NCBI GenBank assembly: GCA_020722575.1
Contig: DYKN01000003.1
Coordinates: 55,089 to 119,088, forward strand
Length of the DNA stretch: 64,000 bases
Reading direction: 5' to 3'
Source: Rikenella microfusus
GTDB lineage: Bacteria; Bacteroidota; Bacteroidia; Bacteroidales; VadinHA17
Part shown: one piece after another, positions 1-10,147 of the stretch
Position numbering within the stretch: position 1 is the stretch's first letter
How the letters are laid out: the number at the start of each line of letters is the position of its first letter
Notes under the pieces: model-generated
Told to the model about the DNA's origin: nothing
Database searches by the model: none
What the model saw: the letters and a program-made list of their open reading frames with translations, nothing else
Made by a program: the position numbers and the translations under genes

Positions 1-912
1 GCTCTGATTGATATCATATTCAGCAACGGCCAGCCCCGGGCGGCAAAAGCCGGCGGAGCAATGCTTAATACATCTGTCTCACTGGGTAGAACAGGATTGC
101 CCGTTTCATTTATCAGCGAATATGGAGCTGACGATCCGGGAGAGATTATCCACCAATTCCTGATAGAAAATGAAGTTGACGTCTCATATGTGTACAGGTA
201 TGTCGAAGGAAAAACAGCCCTTGCACTTGCATTCCTCGACCAGAACAATGATGCACACTACACTTTTTATAAAAATTACCCTTCAAACCGGCTCAATATA
301 AAACTTCCTGAAATAACCTCCGGTGATATTTTCCTTTTTGGTTCAATCTATGCCATCACAAGGGAAATCAGAAACAAGATTATGCAATTAGTTGCAAGAG
401 CCCGGGAAAACAATGCCCTCATTATTTATGACCCCAACTTCAGAGCCTCTCATCTTCATGAACTTGCAGAACTGAAACCCATGATAATAGAAAATTTCAG
501 TAATGCCACACTTGCAAGGGGTTCCCATGAGGATTTCAGGAATATCTTTGGTTCAGTCTCCGCTGATGAAGCATGGAAAACAGTTTCCAGTATCTGTAAG
601 TGTATTATTTACACTTATGATACTCATGGAATTTCTGTAAGAACACCTTCTTTTTCAGGAGAATTTCCTGTAAAAAAGATAACACCTGTCAGTACGATTG
701 GTGCCGGTGATAATTTCAATGCCGGACTTATAACTGCATTTTACATGAAGAATATAACTACGGAAGATATCCCTAACCTGGGGAAAAGTGAGTGGGAGGA
801 GATAATTGCCACAGCCGTCGATTTTGCCACCGAAGTTTGTATGAGTTATGATAATTATATCGGCTTTGCATTTGCCAGCAGATACCGCTCGGCTTCAAGG
901 TTCCAGATGTAA
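1..912 (+). CDS. PfkB-family sugar kinase (fructokinase-like), 5' end outside window
   Basis: ATP-dependent phosphorylation of a sugar is expected from the PfkB (ribokinase-like) fold. The reading frame is open from base 1 and its first 20 visible codons carry the conserved N-terminal substrate-loop region ending in KAGGA just before the ATG at 61, so that ATG is internal and the true start lies upstream. The PfkB signature STIGAGDNFNAG, with the catalytic Asp, lies about 210 residues after that ATG. Bacteroidetes fructokinase-like proteins share this layout and length; the exact sugar is not determined. Its last 58 bases overlap the end of the convergent alcohol dehydrogenase gene. The position beside a deoxysugar locus suggests, but does not prove, a shared pathway. 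Confidence 0.9.
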   Translation, partial: ALIDIIFSNGQPRAAKAGGAMLNTSVSLGRTGLPVSFISEYGADDPGEIIHQFLIENEVDVSYVYRYVEGKTALALAFLDQNNDAHYTFYKNYPSNRLNIKLPEITSGDIFLFGSIYAITREIRNKIMQLVARARENNALIIYDPNFRASHLHELAELKPMIIENFSNATLARGSHEDFRNIFGSVSADEAWKTVSSICKCIIYTYDTHGISVRTPSFSGEFPVKKITPVSTIGAGDNFNAGLITAFYMKNITTEDIPNLGKSEWEEIIATAVDFATEVCMSYDNYIGFAFASRYRSASRFQM

Positions 913-2117
913 TCATTTCTGGCAACAATCTCATGCAATTCCCTGTAAAACGGATCTTCTTTACCCAATTCCTCAAGTTTGTAAAGCGAAACAAGTGGCA
1001 TTGATATATTTGTATATATAAGTTTTTTCCCTCCGGGAATAGCAGGCAGATTAAGAGTTGTATCAATTACGGCGTCAAGTCCCCCTATATGTGTTATCAT
1101 TACAGCCGGATTGATTTTTCCTTCACTCATTAGCTGGAGTGATTCTCTCATATCATCTGTATTTCCTCCTGAAGTGCCCACCAGATGAGTAAATGCATAA
1201 TGAACATTATAGAAATTTATAGAGGCGCTGAAACCAGTGTCGGTTGGCCCTGCGAAAAAGTTAAGGCAACCGTCAAACCCTAATATTGCATCAGCCTGTT
1301 CGACAACCTGCCGCACGGGGGCAAAAACAAAGACATCATCGAATCCCCTTATATCAGAAAGGCTTCGTAGATATCCGGCTGGGTTATCTATCTTGCCCGT
1401 GTTCACATAAATAAGCCTGATGCCATCTTTTTCAGCTTTTTCAGGAGGAAAGAGGCATGAAGCTCTTGCCAGGCGCTGTTCGTCAATATCGGTTACAACA
1501 AGCAGTGAAGGTTTTCTCCCGCCATGGAGGGCATAATCAATTGCACCAAGTCCCATTGGTCCGGTTGCGGCCAGTAATGCAAGCCTTCCTCCCTCTCTTA
1601 TACCCATCTCATGTTTATAAGTACCAGGAGGAACATGGAAACTTGCATGGTAAGCACCCACAATGCATGACATTGGTTCGGCCAGCGATGCTGGGAAAAA
1701 TGCCTCCCCTTCATAAGGCAAAAGGCAGTCGGCCTCCATTACTATATCAGGAATAATTATATATGTGGCATCACCACCAATATAGCGGAATGAATAACCC
1801 GGCGCATCGAGTGTCCCCATATGAGCCATGGCCGGCTGAATGGCAAATTTCTGTCCGGGTGAAAATTTATGCTCCCACTTTTTCCCAACCTCAATGATAC
1901 GGCCTGCGAACTCATGCCCGATTATTGTGGGATTAACAGCAACATCATCAGGTACTCTCTTATGTTCAGCGCCCTGCAGAGCTGCCTTGTGTGACGACAT
2001 GCAGATGCTGTCAGATACCACCTGTGCCAGTATCTCGTCATCTTTCAACGGCGGAAGCTCAAACTCCTCAAGCCTGAGATCTCTCTTGCCGTAAATCCGT
2101 ACAGCCTTTGTAAACAT
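855..2117 (-). CDS. Zinc-dependent alcohol dehydrogenase, sorbitol/sorbose-phosphate reductase-like
   Basis: A 420-residue medium-chain dehydrogenase. Visible features are Cys39 and GHE at 67-69 as catalytic-zinc ligands, a further Glu/Cys region near 147-151, and a glycine-rich nucleotide loop GPMGLG at 186-191. The four-cysteine structural zinc lobe of classical alcohol dehydrogenases is not apparent. The overall form resembles the L-sorbose-1-phosphate reductase branch. It probably oxidises or reduces a sugar or polyol (phosphate) with NAD(P). It is the last gene of the leftward sugar operon, 130 bases after the aldolase fusion, and its 3' end overlaps the convergent kinase by 58 bases. 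The substrate is unknown. Confidence 0.85.
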   Translation of the reverse strand: MFTKAVRIYGKRDLRLEEFELPPLKDDEILAQVVSDSICMSSHKAALQGAEHKRVPDDVAVNPTIIGHEFAGRIIEVGKKWEHKFSPGQKFAIQPAMAHMGTLDAPGYSFRYIGGDATYIIIPDIVMEADCLLPYEGEAFFPASLAEPMSCIVGAYHASFHVPPGTYKHEMGIREGGRLALLAATGPMGLGAIDYALHGGRKPSLLVVTDIDEQRLARASCLFPPEKAEKDGIRLIYVNTGKIDNPAGYLRSLSDIRGFDDVFVFAPVRQVVEQADAILGFDGCLNFFAGPTDTGFSASINFYNVHYAFTHLVGTSGGNTDDMRESLQLMSEGKINPAVMITHIGGLDAVIDTTLNLPAIPGGKKLIYTNISMPLVSLYKLEELGKEDPFYRELHEIVARNDYIWNLEAERYLLANAKPI

Positions 2118-2247
2118 AATTTAAAGTTAATATTTCACACTTTATGATTTTTTTGTGATAACCTCTATGCCCCGGCAGGTTAAAATATTAACATTTCGTC
2201 AGACCATAAATGACACAAAACTCACAATAAATTTTTTTCGTAATGCC

Positions 2248-4221
2248 TCATCCCAGCATTATCTGTCCACCTGTTACCGGTATTGCCTGACCGGTCTCAT
2301 ATTCCTGGTCAATAACATAAAAGATCGCCTTCACCACGTCTTCCACCCTGCATCCTCTTCCGAGAGGTACCTGTTCTTCATAATAACGTTTGACATCTTC
2401 AATTGTTCGCGCACCAGGCACTTTACCTGCTTTTAGATACTGTATAAAAAGTCCTGTCTGCGGGTCGGACCAGAGTGGCCCGTCGAAAAAGTTCCCCGGG
2501 CAAATGCTGTTGACCTTTATTCTGAATGGAGCAAGCTCAAGGGCAAAACTCTGTGTTAGACCAATGCCTCCAAACTTTGCGCCTGCGTAGGCAAAATTTT
2601 TATTGCTCCCCTTAAGTCCCGACTTTGAATTGATCTGTATAATATCAGTAAAATAGCCCGGTTTTTCATTATTCTGGATCTTCATAATTGCCGAGGCATA
2701 CTTCACGCAGTAATAATACCCGTTATAGTTAATCTCTGTCATCTTTCTGAAAGTCTCCGGGTCCATCTCGTCAAGAGAGCCGGCTTTGAGTATTGCCGCA
2801 TTACTAATCATCAGATCGAGTCCGCCAAACTCCTTCACTGCCGTTGTTACCATATTCTTGACCGATTCAGGGTCAGATACGTCAGTTTTAATAAAAAGTG
2901 CATGGTTCTGATTGCCCTGTTTATTCAGTGAATCGGCAAAACTTTTACCCTTCTCCTCATTGATGTCGGCAATCACAACGTTCATTTTTTGTCTGAAAAG
3001 TGCTTCGGCTATACCTGCACCGAATCCCTGTGCCGCTCCTGTAACAATAGCTGTTTTGTTAAGGAGCTTTCCTCCCGTATCCTTTCCCTTTGCCACCATT
3101 CTACGGTAATTCTCAACCTCCCAGCGGTCAATAAAACTCACCTGTTCCGGTGTCAGTAACTTTATCCCCCCGAAGAATGAAGCATAATAGCTTATCTTCA
3201 CCAGGTCCTCATAAACATCCAGAACCTGTTGGGCCGATTTGTAACTGTCATCAACCGATAGAACGCCCATATTTTTTATTGCCACTATTTTAGGTGGAAA
3301 ACCGTATTCAGCGATAAATTTCTCAAGCTGATTTCTGAATGAATCAACTATTTTTTCTGCCGAAGATGACTGCTCGATATAGATGTATCGCGATTTACAA
3401 TATACGATAATATCAGGTGTGAGAGGGTGTGATATTTTCTGGAACTCCTGCTGATTGATACTGAACATATTAAACAGGGCGTTGTTTCGGTGGCATATCA
3501 CTTTAGGCTCATCCTCACTCAGAATCATTCGCAATGCTGGCATGACTTTTTCAAGTACAGGATTGAAAGGAAGCGGTTCAATATCCGGTAAGGGATCGTA
3601 AAACTTTGAAATATCGGCTATTATTCGGTTGTAGATAGAAATAATTTCATCAGTTGTATCGGCACTTACAAAACTGCCGTGATTTTCTATAAGGATAATT
3701 TTTGGATCATGTCCTTTTTTATTCCGGTATTCTTTTAAACCTGATTCAACATACTTAAAAAGTGTATACCCGGGATCGGTATAGGGGATGAAAAGAGCCT
3801 CATCACCGAAAAGTTTTAAACAGAAGCTTGCAGCATTTCTGCTGCACAACAGGCCGTTAATCACTGCAGGATGAAGATGTACCACGAACCTGTAGCTGAT
3901 AAGATCGTGAAGAGATGTTTCAACCGACGGTCTTCTGTTTTTGTACTCATCGAGGACAGCAGCAATGAGGTCTTCCTTAACCTCTTCCTCCCTTTTCAGT
4001 GCATCTTCGGAATATTGTTTAAGGGATATAATATTAAGCTTTTCCCTGTCCAGGGCTACCAGTCCCTCTTCCGTCAGACCGGCAAGGGGATATCCACTGG
4101 CTTTTACCCAGATGGTATTATCATCTTTGAATGAAGTATTTCCACCTCCCGCAACTACGTAATCTTTGCTTCCGCCATAAAACCCCGATATTTTCAGTAA
4201 TTCATCAATCTCAGGTTTCAT
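2248..4221 (-). CDS. Fused class II aldolase / short-chain dehydrogenase (RhaEW-like)
   Basis: A 657-residue two-domain protein. The N-terminal half is a class II aldolase/adducin domain with zinc-ligand motifs HLHP at 115-118 and ENHG further on. The C-terminal part, from about residue 385, is a short-chain dehydrogenase with the cofactor loop TGAAQGFG, an NAA motif and the catalytic YxxxK near 542-546. This architecture matches the bifunctional rhamnulose-1-phosphate aldolase/lactaldehyde dehydrogenase family (B. subtilis RhaEW). Expected chemistry is cleavage of a 6-deoxyketose 1-phosphate to DHAP and L-lactaldehyde, with oxidation of the latter to lactate. The start codon overlaps the stop of the PHP gene (ATGA), indicating translational coupling. 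Confidence 0.88.
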   Translation of the reverse strand: MKPEIDELLKISGFYGGSKDYVVAGGGNTSFKDDNTIWVKASGYPLAGLTEEGLVALDREKLNIISLKQYSEDALKREEEVKEDLIAAVLDEYKNRRPSVETSLHDLISYRFVVHLHPAVINGLLCSRNAASFCLKLFGDEALFIPYTDPGYTLFKYVESGLKEYRNKKGHDPKIILIENHGSFVSADTTDEIISIYNRIIADISKFYDPLPDIEPLPFNPVLEKVMPALRMILSEDEPKVICHRNNALFNMFSINQQEFQKISHPLTPDIIVYCKSRYIYIEQSSSAEKIVDSFRNQLEKFIAEYGFPPKIVAIKNMGVLSVDDSYKSAQQVLDVYEDLVKISYYASFFGGIKLLTPEQVSFIDRWEVENYRRMVAKGKDTGGKLLNKTAIVTGAAQGFGAGIAEALFRQKMNVVIADINEEKGKSFADSLNKQGNQNHALFIKTDVSDPESVKNMVTTAVKEFGGLDLMISNAAILKAGSLDEMDPETFRKMTEINYNGYYYCVKYASAIMKIQNNEKPGYFTDIIQINSKSGLKGSNKNFAYAGAKFGGIGLTQSFALELAPFRIKVNSICPGNFFDGPLWSDPQTGLFIQYLKAGKVPGARTIEDVKRYYEEQVPLGRGCRVEDVVKAIFYVIDQEYETGQAIPVTGGQIMLG

Positions 4222-5465
4222 TGTCGTATCGTTTTAAAATAATATTCCGTTACATACCTGCCCAGTTTCTCAAAATCGTTTCTGATATTCAGCTGTGGGG
4301 AACCTCCTGTTTCATACCCTTTCTCCCCTTTTGCCCTCAGGTACTGATGAGCAGCAATAACGCAGGCACCCTTCCAGGAGACTTCCTTCAATAAATCACT
4401 CAGTTCCTTTTTGCCTCGTGCCCTAACTTTCAGAGGTTCCATCTCCGGAGTATTATGCTCAGTACCAAAAGTTATCACAAAACCCCTCTCATAAAAGAAT
4501 TTTACAAAACCCGAGAGGATATCATGATCGTTCCTTCCGGGAATGAGCTCAATACAAACTGTGCCAAGTTTTATAAGTGATTCATACATCTTTTCGTAAT
4601 CTTTCTCAAACTCTGTAAAGTTTCCCGAAGAATCATCGAGAAGAACGGGATAGCACGGTATTCCTCCAGCATTTCTGATAATTTGTATAATTTTCCCTGG
4701 ATCCAGGAACGACTCCTCGTCTTCTTCAACAAACGCAGCACCTCCGGCCTTCAGGAGATTTGAGCGTATCTCATTTTCGAGAGCTGCAGGCTTGTCCATG
4801 CCGGCCTTCAGTTTCTTCCCTCCGCAAAGAGCCTCAATAAACCGTATCTGTTCATCAGGTTCGCTGAAATTATCCACGGCAAGCATCCTCACCGCCTTTG
4901 CCAGATGCCTCTCCCTTACAAGCTCTCTCGCATATCTTTTCTTAATCTCTTCAAAATTAAGGACAAAAGCAGGATTAATCTTTTCAATAATAGAATTTAG
5001 CTTTTCAAGCATCTTCCTGAGCTGCTCCTGCGTCTTTTCCCTTACTTTAGCCAGCTCTGCAAGCAAATGTCCGTCGAGATGAAACGGATAATCAAGTCCT
5101 TTGCCTGAAAAATATATTCTTCCCGGATTATTGGGATCATTGATCCTGATACCCGACTTCTGGCAATCTTTCATCAGCCCTATAAACTCAATATTGAAAA
5201 GCGGGAAGATACCTTTTGCAAGACATCCTTTATAAAAATCGTCATAGCCATCTGCAACATAAAAATCATTTATCCCCAATATTTTTATTCCTTCTTCGTC
5301 TGCTTTTGAGAAAATTTCTTCCATTCCGCTGAAGGCGCTGAATGAATAAGGTGTATGAATATGTCCGTTAACCTCACGAAAGGCAGGAAGATTTTCGGAT
5401 GATAAAATTTTTTGAATTTCTTCTGTTGAGGGATAGGTTTTAAGAATATTATCTTCAACAATCAT
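4218..5465 (-). CDS. PHP-domain protein of unknown role in a sugar locus
   Basis: A 415-residue protein starting with a PHP-type metal site, HIH at 35-37 (NGHIHTPYS), and a later GTEHNTPE motif, consistent with a polymerase-and-histidinol-phosphatase metal-dependent hydrolase fold. Typical PHP enzymes hydrolyse phosphoesters; the substrate here is not known. The middle of the protein contains a long charged, probably helical segment (about residues 135-200). It overlaps both neighbours by four bases (aldolase upstream, aldolase fusion downstream), so it is clearly part of the same pathway. A sugar-phosphate phosphatase is one possibility; a lactonase or other hydrolase role is equally open. 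Confidence 0.75.
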   Translation of the reverse strand: MIVEDNILKTYPSTEEIQKILSSENLPAFREVNGHIHTPYSFSAFSGMEEIFSKADEEGIKILGINDFYVADGYDDFYKGCLAKGIFPLFNIEFIGLMKDCQKSGIRINDPNNPGRIYFSGKGLDYPFHLDGHLLAELAKVREKTQEQLRKMLEKLNSIIEKINPAFVLNFEEIKKRYARELVRERHLAKAVRMLAVDNFSEPDEQIRFIEALCGGKKLKAGMDKPAALENEIRSNLLKAGGAAFVEEDEESFLDPGKIIQIIRNAGGIPCYPVLLDDSSGNFTEFEKDYEKMYESLIKLGTVCIELIPGRNDHDILSGFVKFFYERGFVITFGTEHNTPEMEPLKVRARGKKELSDLLKEVSWKGACVIAAHQYLRAKGEKGYETGGSPQLNIRNDFEKLGRYVTEYYFKTIRQ

Positions 5466-6097
5466 CGGAACATTTGTTTAAGTTCTTCAACTCTCCATTT
5501 TGATAGAGGTTTTTTCTTTCCCATTATTCTGGCAATGACACTCATTCTGGCTGCATTTTCGAGAACCTCTATTTTATCAAAAGCTTGCAGAAGTGTTTCA
5601 CCCACTGCCAGAACACCGTGGTTTTCGAGGAGTAAAATATCAGATTTCTCAATGTACTCTGCCACCTTTTCGGCAAGTTCTCCCGACCCCATAATCTCAT
5701 AGGGTACAAATAGCGGCTCTCCAAGAATTACGCTTGCTTCCGCAGTAAGAGTGGTGTCAATTTTCTCCTTAAGCGCTGTAAATGTTGTTGCAAATACCGG
5801 ATGAGCATGTATTATTGCACGACATTTTTTTCTCCTGTAGATAGCTAGATGCATTCCTGTTTCAATGGATAGCTTCAACGACGGTGTGAAATTATTACCG
5901 GCAGGAGAAATAATACCAACTTCCTCCCATTTCATCCTGCCTTTGTCTGTAGCAGAAGGTGTAATAAGGATAATGTCGTCATTTATTTTAAGGCTGATAT
6001 TACCTCCTGATGTAGTGGTCAATCCTTGTTTATAGAGGCGGCGCATAAAACGAGCCACCTCCTTACGCTCAGGTTTGTATTTATTTGAATAATCCAT
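5462..6097 (-). CDS. Class II aldolase, L-fuculose-phosphate aldolase-like
   Basis: A 211-residue single-domain class II aldolase. The zinc site is visible as His97 and His99 (HAHP) and His160 (ENHG), with the catalytic acid probably Glu79 (SIETGMH). Size and motifs match FucA, which splits L-fuculose 1-phosphate to DHAP and L-lactaldehyde. I prefer the ATG at 6097; an upstream TTG at 6109 would add four residues. It lies 27 bases after the E1 gene and overlaps the PHP gene by four bases. The divergent operon encodes a fuculokinase, which supports fucA function, but a second aldolase domain in the same operon leaves the division of labour open. Confidence 0.82.
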   Translation of the reverse strand: MDYSNKYKPERKEVARFMRRLYKQGLTTTSGGNISLKINDDIILITPSATDKGRMKWEEVGIISPAGNNFTPSLKLSIETGMHLAIYRRKKCRAIIHAHPVFATTFTALKEKIDTTLTAEASVILGEPLFVPYEIMGSGELAEKVAEYIEKSDILLLENHGVLAVGETLLQAFDKIEVLENAARMSVIARIMGKKKPLSKWRVEELKQMFR

Positions 6098-6124
6098 AAC
6101 AGAAACCAAAGATATTAATCTTTA

Positions 6125-8596
6125 CTAAACTCCCTGTCGGGAAAGTTTTATTATGGTTTCCTCAGAGAAATCCATTACCGGGGTATGGCCTTGAAGGGGC
6201 ATTATCTTTGAATGAATTGCATCAATGATCCATCCAGGTTGCGGGAAGAAATATTTTTCCATCTCGAATGCCGGAACAATCCAGTTGCGTGAACCTACGA
6301 CCACCGGAGGAGCATCGAGATAATCAAAAGCCAGTTCGGTAACAGTTTGAGCCATTTCTTTCAGGAAAGAGCCACGCGATGAAGCATCACTTGCCAGAAC
6401 AATCTTTCCCGTCTTCTTAACCGATTCAATAACAGGTTTGTAGTTGAACGGTACCAGAGTGCGGGCATCGATAATTTCCGCCTCGAGGTTATATTTCTCC
6501 TTCAGGATATTTGCTGCATTTACAGCAGTGTATAGTGTTGCACCAATAGTAAGGATAGTAATATCTTTTCCTTTTCTTTTGATGTCGGGTTCGCCGAGTG
6601 GTATCTCATAATAATTTTCAGGCACGCCACCTTCGTGGAACATTTCACCAACGTCGTATATTCTCTGGCTTTCGAAGAATATTACAGGGTCGGTTCCCTG
6701 AAGAGCGCTATTCATCAGTCCTTTTGCATCGTATGGGGTTGCAGGAAATACAACTTTAAGACCGGGAATATGTGCCACGAGTGATGACCAGTCCTGAGAG
6801 TGTTGAGCTCCGTATTTTGAACCGACTGAGACGCGAACCACAACCGGCATCCTGATCAGATTGCCGCTCATTGCCTGCCATTTGGGAAGCTGGTTAAACA
6901 CTTCATCACCCGCACGTCCAAGGAAGTCACAGTACATTATTTCGGCAATGACTCTTCCACCGCACATTCCGTAGCCTATTGCCGCTCCTACTATCGCACC
7001 CTCGGCAATGGGCGAATTAAAGAGCCGGTGATAGGGTAAGGCTTCGGTAAGCCCGCGGTAAACGGCGAAAGCCCCTCCCCAGTCGCGGTTCTCCTCTCCC
7101 CATGCAACGAGAGTAGGGTCTTTATAGAACCTGTCGATGATTGCTTCAAATATACCGTCGCGCAACTGGTAAAGTTTTGCCTTCGATACAGGTTTACCAT
7201 CCCGGTCCAGATAAAACCTTTCCTTGTTCTTTAGTGCCTTTACCCTCGGGTTATCCACAAGCGGAATAAGTGTTTCAGGCTCACGTCGGTCAAACCTGTC
7301 AACCGATTCGTTTGAAAACATCATTTTCCCGATGACATTGCTGTTGGTGTTGAGATCGATATGCGGCGAGACATCAGGATCAATGCTGAGTTTGAGTATA
7401 TGCGTGATTAGTTCCGTTGTGTTCTCACGTATTTCATCAAGAGTTTCGCGAGGTGTTACACCGGCTTCCACCAGAGAGCGTCCGTATGCTACTATGGAAT
7501 CTTCCTGCATCCATGCATCAATCTCTTCCTTTGTACGATATGATGATGCATCGGAAGGGGAATGACCGCTAAAGCGGTATGTTAGTGTATCAAGAAGCAC
7601 AGGACCTCTATTTTCTTTGAGGATTTTCTTTTTCCGCCGGAAAGCATCAATAACTGCAAGCGGATTATAGCCGTCAACTCTTTCAGCATGCATCATCTCA
7701 GGATTCACTCCGGCACCAACCCTGGCCAGAATGCCGAAACCCATAGTTTCACCGGCTGTCTGACCTCCCATACCGTAGAAATTGTTCATGAAATTGAAAA
7801 TCAGAGGTAAACCACCATTGTATTCCCCGCTCCACAGGGTTCTGTACTGATCCATCGTTGCAAAGCATATACCCTCCCATACCGGCCCGCAGGACATCGA
7901 AGCATCCCCAATATTGCTTACAACGATGCCAGGTTTGCGGTTAATCTTCTTGTAAAGGGCAGCACCAACAGATATATCGCCCGAGCCACCTACAATGGCA
8001 TTATTGGGATATATGCCGAAGGGCGTGAAAAAGGCATGCATAGAGCCTCCGAGTCCCTTATTGAAACCATTCTCGCGGGCAAAAATCTCCGCCAGAGCTC
8101 CATATAAAAGAAAATGAATGCCTAATTCCTTTAAATCACCTGTAAATCCCTTCTCAACAACCTTCAGAGTGGCCCCACCAAAATAGCTTTTCATTATTCT
8201 GTAAAGAGTCTCTTCATCAAGGGAGTTGATTGCCGACAAACCTTTGGCAATAATCTCGCCATGACTGCGGTGTGACCCGAAGATATAATCATCAACTCCG
8301 AGGGTGTATGCCATCCCCACCGCAGCAGCCTCCTGACCAATGGAGAGGTGCGCCGGGCCCGGATGATTATACTGTATCCCCCGGTACTCATTCTTCGTCT
8401 TTATGCTGTTTAGCATCATCTCAAACTCCCTGATGATGACCATGTGACGATAAATCCTGACCAGATCAGCATCTGAATAATTTACTCCTCTCTCTTCCTG
8501 TAATAATTTATTATACTGATTTACAGGTATTTTACCGAATGTGATAAACCCTGGCTTTCTAACCTCTTTCGGATTAATGTTCTGACTCTTTGGCAT
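6125..8596 (-). CDS. 2-oxoacid dehydrogenase E1, fused alpha and beta subunits
   Basis: An 823-residue thiamine-diphosphate enzyme with both E1 halves in one chain: alpha (about 1-420) with the ThDP/metal motif starting GDAS and ending in an Asn-rich NFMNN, and beta (about 450-823) with the transketolase-like pyrimidine-binding and C-terminal domains. This alpha-beta fusion is seen in Bacteroidetes branched-chain, pyruvate or acetoin-type dehydrogenases. It would decarboxylate a 2-oxoacid and pass the acyl group to the E2 encoded upstream. The neighbouring aldolases would give pyruvate or lactate-level products, so a pyruvate or related substrate is a reasonable guess. No E3 (dihydrolipoamide dehydrogenase) is present in the window. 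Confidence 0.88.
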   Translation of the reverse strand: MPKSQNINPKEVRKPGFITFGKIPVNQYNKLLQEERGVNYSDADLVRIYRHMVIIREFEMMLNSIKTKNEYRGIQYNHPGPAHLSIGQEAAAVGMAYTLGVDDYIFGSHRSHGEIIAKGLSAINSLDEETLYRIMKSYFGGATLKVVEKGFTGDLKELGIHFLLYGALAEIFARENGFNKGLGGSMHAFFTPFGIYPNNAIVGGSGDISVGAALYKKINRKPGIVVSNIGDASMSCGPVWEGICFATMDQYRTLWSGEYNGGLPLIFNFMNNFYGMGGQTAGETMGFGILARVGAGVNPEMMHAERVDGYNPLAVIDAFRRKKKILKENRGPVLLDTLTYRFSGHSPSDASSYRTKEEIDAWMQEDSIVAYGRSLVEAGVTPRETLDEIRENTTELITHILKLSIDPDVSPHIDLNTNSNVIGKMMFSNESVDRFDRREPETLIPLVDNPRVKALKNKERFYLDRDGKPVSKAKLYQLRDGIFEAIIDRFYKDPTLVAWGEENRDWGGAFAVYRGLTEALPYHRLFNSPIAEGAIVGAAIGYGMCGGRVIAEIMYCDFLGRAGDEVFNQLPKWQAMSGNLIRMPVVVRVSVGSKYGAQHSQDWSSLVAHIPGLKVVFPATPYDAKGLMNSALQGTDPVIFFESQRIYDVGEMFHEGGVPENYYEIPLGEPDIKRKGKDITILTIGATLYTAVNAANILKEKYNLEAEIIDARTLVPFNYKPVIESVKKTGKIVLASDASSRGSFLKEMAQTVTELAFDYLDAPPVVVGSRNWIVPAFEMEKYFFPQPGWIIDAIHSKIMPLQGHTPVMDFSEETIIKLSRQGV

Positions 8597-8694
8597 ATTA
8601 ATATTCAGTTTAAATTTTTCTAATATTCATTAACTTAATCAGTCGACTCACTATTAACAGTTTCCTAAAAACTCTGCACCACAATAAAACAAAA

Positions 8695-8800
8695 CTATCC
8701 CAATACCTCCCCATCCCTTCATCCCTTAGTCTCTAAGTTCCTTAGTCCCTTAGTCCCTGATTCTCTGAGTCTCTCAGTCCTTAAGTCTATTCAGTCTATT
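8695..8800. repeat. Degenerate pyrimidine-rich tandem tract between E2 and E1 genes
   Basis: The 223-base gap between the E2 and E1 genes contains an irregular series of near-repeats on the plus strand built on units like CTTAGTCC and CTCTGAGT, almost free of plus-strand runs of purines. Since both genes read leftward, their mRNA would carry the purine-rich complement. No -7 box is evident in front of E1, so E1 is probably read through from the E2 promoter across this tract. Confidence 0.6.
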
Positions 8801-8819
8801 AACCATTCCATTTATCCGA

Positions 8820-10085
8820 TTATCCTAACATCTCCTTCAAATCAAATATTTCAATCTGCTCCTTTATCTCTTTCAGGAACAGAGTAGCTGGTCCTCCGTC
8901 AATTGCCCTGTGGTCATAAGTGAGTGACAGCCCTATAACAGGTATGAATCCCATTACTCCATTTCCCAGGTCGGCGGGACGATGAATTACTGTGCATACT
9001 CCCAATATGCCAACCTGCGGCAGGTTAAGAACTGGAGTAAACATTTCCACTCCGTATGCCCCGAGGTTTGTTACTGTAAATGAAGCGGCAGAGCTCTTTA
9101 ACAGTTCGGGATTTACACTTCCCTTACGGCATGCCTCAGCTACCTCTCTGAGTTTTCCTGATAGTTCCGGAAGGCTCATGGTATCGGCATTTCTAACAGA
9201 TGGTACCATCAGCCCGCGCGGAGTATCAACGGCAAGTCCCAGATGTACCCTGTTGAAAATTCTTATAGTCTCTCCAAGAAAATGGCTATTTATTTCCGGA
9301 AATTTTTTCAGAGCTTTTATTACACAAAAACAGATAATATCATTAAGTGTAATGTCTGAAATATTTTGCCCTGTTTTTGTTTCTTCTTTAATCGTTTTTC
9401 TCGCTTCGAGAATTTTTCTTGCATCGGCGCTCATATGATGTGTAAGCTGGGCTGAATTCTGCAGAGAGGTATGCATTGCACCTGCGATAATTTTTCGAAT
9501 ATTTGTCAGAGGTTTATCGATATATTCATTCCCGGTTACCTCTCCAGTGGTCATAGCAGGGACCGGTTTAGTTTTTGAAACGGGTTTTGTTTTCAGGGCA
9601 TTTTCCACATCCCTTACAATAATTCTTCCACCAGGGCCTGAGCCTGTTAATGATGCAATATCAACATTTTTACTTATTGCGAGCATTTTTGCCCTGGGAG
9701 AAATCTTTATCCTGCCTGTAGCAGTAACAACCGGTCCAGCCACAGGAATCTTTTCTTGCATGGCAGGTTCTGGTTTTACTTCAGATTCTTTCTCCATGGA
9801 TTTTTCTTCAGGAGATGTTCCCGGTCTGAATTGATCTGCGTCCTCACCTTCCATTCCTATCACGGCAATGGTTTCAAGAACCGGTACCTCATCCCCGTCG
9901 GAAAAGAAGATATCGAGAAGAATTCCATCGGCTGGCGATTCAAGATCGAAAGAAGCTTTATCTGTTTCATATGAACAAAGTATATCCCCTGTTTTTACTT
10001 CATCACCTTTTTGCCTGAACCATGTCGTTATTATACACGTTTCGACCGATTGACCCTGTTTGGGCATAATTACCGGAGTAGCCAT
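8820..10085 (-). CDS. 2-oxoacid dehydrogenase E2 (dihydrolipoamide acyltransferase)
   Basis: A 421-residue E2. Domains in order are one lipoyl domain (1-75) with the lipoylated Lys43 in ETDKASF, a Pro/Lys/Glu-rich linker, a peripheral subunit-binding domain (about 130-165, SPRAKMLA...GPGGRI), and the catalytic acyltransferase domain with the DHRAIDG active-site motif at 391-397 (His392). It forms the core of a multienzyme complex with the E1 fusion encoded downstream. It is the first gene of the leftward operon and is divergent from the GntR regulator, with which it shares the palindromic operator. An E3 partner must be encoded elsewhere. Confidence 0.9.
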   Translation of the reverse strand: MATPVIMPKQGQSVETCIITTWFRQKGDEVKTGDILCSYETDKASFDLESPADGILLDIFFSDGDEVPVLETIAVIGMEGEDADQFRPGTSPEEKSMEKESEVKPEPAMQEKIPVAGPVVTATGRIKISPRAKMLAISKNVDIASLTGSGPGGRIIVRDVENALKTKPVSKTKPVPAMTTGEVTGNEYIDKPLTNIRKIIAGAMHTSLQNSAQLTHHMSADARKILEARKTIKEETKTGQNISDITLNDIICFCVIKALKKFPEINSHFLGETIRIFNRVHLGLAVDTPRGLMVPSVRNADTMSLPELSGKLREVAEACRKGSVNPELLKSSAASFTVTNLGAYGVEMFTPVLNLPQVGILGVCTVIHRPADLGNGVMGFIPVIGLSLTYDHRAIDGGPATLFLKEIKEQIEIFDLKEMLG

Positions 10086-10147
10086 TTTTTAACTTGTTAA
10101 GATATGTTCACAAAAAAATTTACCAATTTTTGATATTATGTCATCTG

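Noticed and set aside
773..1066. Open frame on the minus strand across the pfkB end
   Set aside because: A shadow of the alcohol dehydrogenase gene in another frame.
8695..8800. CRISPR-like repeats between E2 and E1
   Set aside because: Units are short, irregular and without unique spacers of constant length.
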